Below are positions 4,981 through 6,993 of a DNA stretch of 6,993 bases, one piece after another. The stretch spans positions 1 through 6,993 of the forward strand of contig CAMNGN010000103.1 of assembly GCA_946538475.1 (NCBI GenBank), given 5' to 3'. Each line of letters starts with the position of its first letter. The stretch's first letter is position 1. This DNA comes from an uncultured Blautia sp. (GTDB lineage: Bacteria > Bacillota > Clostridia > Lachnospirales > Lachnospiraceae). Position numbers and translations under genes: made by a program. The notes below the pieces were generated by a model. The model was not told the DNA's origin. It did no database searches and saw nothing but the letters and a program-made list of their open reading frames with translations.

Positions 4981-5658
4981 TCAGCTGTTCCCTCTTGCGA
5001 GCAGATCCAGTATCTTCAGATAAATATATCCGACAATGATCAGAAAAACAAACAGCGCGAGGATCCACCACACGCACCCCATATAAGGCAGTTCTTTCGT
5101 AAATCCAAATGCCCCTGCGGGACTTCCCCAGTTGAGGAAAAAGTAGGGATAGTTAATCCCTTCCGCAAACTGCCATCCGGCCACATAGCCTATGCCCGCG
5201 TAGATCACGTAAGCAAGCGGCGGCAGTGTGACAAACAAAACATATTTCTTTTTGATCTTTCCGTATCTTCCTGTCACAAAAAAGTCAAAGACAGCCGCCA
5301 GGGGAACGATCACATGCGTGAGCACATTATGCGGTCTCCAGGCATGACTTCCCATCGTCGGTGCCAGAACAAAGCAGAACACCACACCCGTGAGTGTTAT
5401 GGCAACGGTCCCGACAAACTTGATCACATACCAATAGTCCTTTACCGCTCTGTCCTTCATCATCATGATGCCGCCGATCAGACAGATCACAGCGATAGCG
5501 ATGTTCGACTGGATGGTAAAGAACATAAAGACTCTGCTGCCACCCATGAAAGAATACCTTCCGGCGTAATAGCTCAAAAGAACCCCCGCCACCGCCGAAA
5601 CGACAACAATGCATTTAAGAATGTAAGAAGTTATTTTGTGTTGTACCGGGATGCCCAT
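4981..5658 (-). CDS. Pr6Pr / FAR-17a-AIG1-like six-helix membrane protein
   Basis: The protein has about six hydrophobic spans (residues roughly 10-30, 43-67, 78-100, 112-129, 139-161 and 194-220, counted from the ATG). It carries features of the Pr6Pr / FAR-17a-AIG1-like group: FFTIQSNIAIA in span 2, LAPTMGSHAWRPHNVLTH before span 4 with PLAAVFDFF after it, and INYPYFFLNWGSPAG before the last span. Eukaryotic relatives include fatty-acid-ester hydrolases, but no function is established for the bacterial form. The ATG at 5656-5658 is preferred over an in-frame TTG at 5662-5664 because AGGAAG sits six bases before the ATG. That gives 225 residues. It begins only 13 bases after the LacI stop, and its ribosome site directly follows that stop, so the pair is almost certainly cotranscribed and possibly translationally coupled. 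Confidence 0.82.
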   Translation of the reverse strand: MGIPVQHKITSYILKCIVVVSAVAGVLLSYYAGRYSFMGGSRVFMFFTIQSNIAIAVICLIGGIMMMKDRAVKDYWYVIKFVGTVAITLTGVVFCFVLAPTMGSHAWRPHNVLTHVIVPLAAVFDFFVTGRYGKIKKKYVLFVTLPPLAYVIYAGIGYVAGWQFAEGINYPYFFLNWGSPAGAFGFTKELPYMGCVWWILALFVFLIIVGYIYLKILDLLARGNS

Positions 5659-5671
5659 ATTCAACTTCCTT

Positions 5672-6661
5672 TCACGTTGTTCTTCTCTGCACCAGTTTTA
5701 CCGGAACGATCGTCTTCTCCTGAAACGGCCTTCCCGCCATCATCGCAACAAGCGTTTCCACCGTCTGATCCGCCAGGCTTTCTATATCCTGCGCAACCGT
5801 AGTGATCGGCGGGTTGGTAAGCCGGCTGATATACGTTCCGTCAAACCCCACCACCTTAAGATCCTCAGGGACAGAATATCCCATGGCCGAAGCGGTCTGC
5901 AGCACCTCCGCCGCGATCGAATCGGAATTGGCAAAGACGCCATCCACCTCGGGAAATTCAAAGAAGATCCGATTGATCAGCGTAAAATAATCCATGCTGC
6001 GGATCATCTCTGCATCCGTGTAAAAGATCCGGTAGTTTATTCCATTCTTTTCACAGATCTCCACGAACCCTCTTTCCCGCTCATTCATCCTGCGATCTGT
6101 CCCCTCAAGTCCGGTCGTGCCTCCGATCATAACAAGGTTTTTACAGCCCTTAGCGATAAGATGTCTTGTTCCCAGAACTCCGCCCTGATACTCGTCGCTC
6201 ATGACATAGGGGATTCCTTCTCCCGGCGCTGTCTCGACTGCCACCGCAGGAAGCGGCAGATTCAGAAGGACCGGATCTGCAAGCGGATAGCTGCCGATGA
6301 TCAGCCCGTCGATCATCCGCCCGTTGATCAGCTCGGCGCACTTTTTCTCTTTTTCCTCGTTCATGTACGAAGTAAGAAGCAATAGCTTGTAGCCGCGCTC
6401 CGAAAGAGCTTCTTCAATATGAAAGATCAGTTCTCCAAAGAAAGGGTGATTCGGAGACACAGAGATCATCGCCACAATACGTGACTCGTTGGTCTTAACC
6501 AAAGCCCTCGCAAAATCATTTGGGTGATAATCCAGTTCACGCAGCGCCTTCTCGACAGCAGCTCGGGTCTTTTCGTTTACTTTATCCTTATTATTCAATA
6601 CCCGGGACACCGTCGCAACCGAGACGCCGGCCTGCCGGGCAACATCCTTGATCGTTGCCAT
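5672..6661 (-). CDS. LacI-family transcriptional repressor
   Basis: This 329-residue protein has the full LacI/GalR layout. The helix-turn-helix is at residues 3-26 (TIKDVARQAGVSVATVSRVL), a hinge helix lies at about 48-55 (NDFARALV), and the rest is a periplasmic-binding-protein-like effector domain with SPNHPFFGELI (69-79), GRMIDGLIIGS (114-124), MSDEYQGG (154-161), VFANSDSIA (242-250) and VVGFDGTYIS (270-279). Such proteins bind a palindromic operator and release it when a sugar or nucleoside binds. The effector cannot be named. The ATG at 6659-6661 has GGGAGGGAG about six bases upstream. It has its own promoter and is followed at once by the Pr6Pr membrane protein. Neither downstream neighbour is an obvious sugar gene; the truncated gene at the right edge is a possible target. 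Confidence 0.98.
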   Translation of the reverse strand: MATIKDVARQAGVSVATVSRVLNNKDKVNEKTRAAVEKALRELDYHPNDFARALVKTNESRIVAMISVSPNHPFFGELIFHIEEALSERGYKLLLLTSYMNEEKEKKCAELINGRMIDGLIIGSYPLADPVLLNLPLPAVAVETAPGEGIPYVMSDEYQGGVLGTRHLIAKGCKNLVMIGGTTGLEGTDRRMNERERGFVEICEKNGINYRIFYTDAEMIRSMDYFTLINRIFFEFPEVDGVFANSDSIAAEVLQTASAMGYSVPEDLKVVGFDGTYISRLTNPPITTVAQDIESLADQTVETLVAMMAGRPFQEKTIVPVKLVQRRTT

Positions 6662-6692
6662 CGGTATCTCCCTCCCTGTTTTTTCAGCTACT

Positions 6693-6721
6693 ACTATAAC
6701 AAATCAGATTGAGAATAACAA
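6693..6721 (-). promoter_or_regulatory. Promoter of the LacI-family gene
   Basis: The minus strand shows TTGTTA (6716-6721), a 17-base spacer and TATAGT (6693-6698), 31 bases upstream of the start codon. TTGTTAT occurs twice, 19 bases apart, once covering the -35 box and once running into the -10 box. Just upstream is TTGCAAACCGGTAA, which looks like a LacI-type half-site but not a clean palindrome, so autoregulation is possible but not shown. Confidence 0.8.
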
Positions 6722-6737
6722 GTAATTACCGGTTTGC

Positions 6738-6811
6738 AAAAAAGCTGCCGCGCCAAACATTAAAAATGCATTCATGCATAGAAATGTCCGGCACGGCAGC
6801 TCTGTTTTTTT
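6738..6811. terminator. Strong bidirectional intrinsic terminator
   Basis: AGCTGCCGCGCC (6743-6754) and GGCACGGCAGCT (6790-6801) form a 12-bp stem with one G-T wobble. The loop region can extend it with ACATT/AATGT and an inner ATGCAT-TC-ATGCAT palindrome. On the minus strand it runs straight into TTTTTT (6738-6743), which ends the truncated gene at 6859-6993. On the plus strand it is followed by CTG and seven T residues (6805-6811). Confidence 0.92.
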
Positions 6812-6858
6812 GTGTGACAAAGGTAATCAACAATCTGCTTCGCGGGTTTTCCGTTACA

Positions 6859-6993
6859 TTACAAGGTAACTGTAAGTTCTATCAGGTCTCCCCTGTTAAC
6901 ATCCTTGATTCGAATAAGCTCCCCGGCCTGTTCCTGTTCCGGCTGAATATTCCCCGGTATTCCATACGCATTCCCGCGTCTTATCGCCCGGAT
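6859..6993 (-). CDS. 3' end of an unrecognised gene (partial)
   Basis: An open frame enters the window at its right edge and runs 44 codons to TAA at 6859-6861. The C-terminal peptide includes GIPGNIQPEQEQAGELIRIK (residues 11-30 of the visible part) and ends GDLIELTVTL, the alternating pattern of a beta-sandwich or beta-barrel end. It is supported as coding by its open frame, its typical composition and the strong terminator about 48 bases downstream. The start lies outside the window and the family was not recognised. Because it precedes a LacI-family gene in the same direction, a carbohydrate-related enzyme is a reasonable guess but only that. Confidence 0.7.
   Translation of the reverse strand: MRAIRRGNAYGIPGNIQPEQEQAGELIRIKDVNRGDLIELTVTL

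Noticed and set aside
4855..5802. A 315-codon plus-strand open frame
   Set aside because: It is antisense to the Pr6Pr-like gene and the end of the LacI gene, both of which have clear family motifs. Its translation is rich in His, Arg, Ser and Pro with no domain pattern.
5636..6385. A 249-codon plus-strand open frame
   Set aside because: It is antisense to the LacI-family gene, and its basic, low-pattern composition is typical of a shadow frame.
6725..6740. LacI or CcpA operator-like sequence TTGCAAACCGGTAA upstream of the repressor promoter
   Set aside because: Only one half resembles the LacI-type consensus. The other half does not mirror it, and the central spacing is wrong for a cre site.

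Overview
The window looks like chromosomal DNA from a Clostridia-type Firmicute, most likely a Lachnospiraceae-like gut anaerobe. This is inferred from the strong purine-rich Shine-Dalgarno sites, an L10 leader RNA of the Firmicutes attenuator type, upp and LacI proteins of Firmicutes type, and hairpin repeats with a GGGGAC core. The genus cannot be fixed from sequence alone. Every supported gene lies on the minus strand, so transcription runs from base 6993 towards base 1.

In transcription order: (1) 6859-6993 is the 3' end of an unrecognised gene, closed by a strong bidirectional terminator (6738-6811). (2) A good promoter (6693-6721) drives a LacI-family repressor (5672-6661), which is tightly coupled to a six-helix Pr6Pr-like membrane protein (4981-5658). 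(3) A DUF554 membrane protein (4105-4830) follows. (4) Next is a two-domain protein, an N-terminal macro domain joined by a charged linker to a C-terminal XRE-like helical domain (2752-3990). (5) A 380-base gene-free stretch (2372-2751) holds a 34-bp hairpin, a degenerate 64-bp tandem repeat and an AT-rich promoter-like region. (6) A stand-alone von Willebrand A protein with an intact MIDAS motif (1703-2371) is followed by three successive hairpins. (7) upp, uracil phosphoribosyltransferase (842-1471), has a near-consensus promoter. (8) A 103-nt, almost perfectly palindromic hairpin (741-843) comes next. (9) The rplJ promoter, L10 leader and attenuator (588-736) precede rplJ, ribosomal protein L10 (8-532), with rplL presumably just outside the window.

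The housekeeping parts are rplJ with autogenous control and upp in pyrimidine salvage. The middle is accessory: a repressor, two membrane proteins of unknown role, and ADP-ribose-binding and metal-binding signalling domains.

The most interesting pattern is a family of three structured repeats. All share the motif ATGA-N(5-6)-GGGGAC, all read in the gene direction, and all sit directly against a stop codon (upp, the VWA gene, the macro gene). In the macro gene the repeat motif contains the stop codon itself. They look like REP/MITE-type elements of the sort mobilised by Y1 (IS200-like/RAYT) transposases, but no transposase is present in the window.
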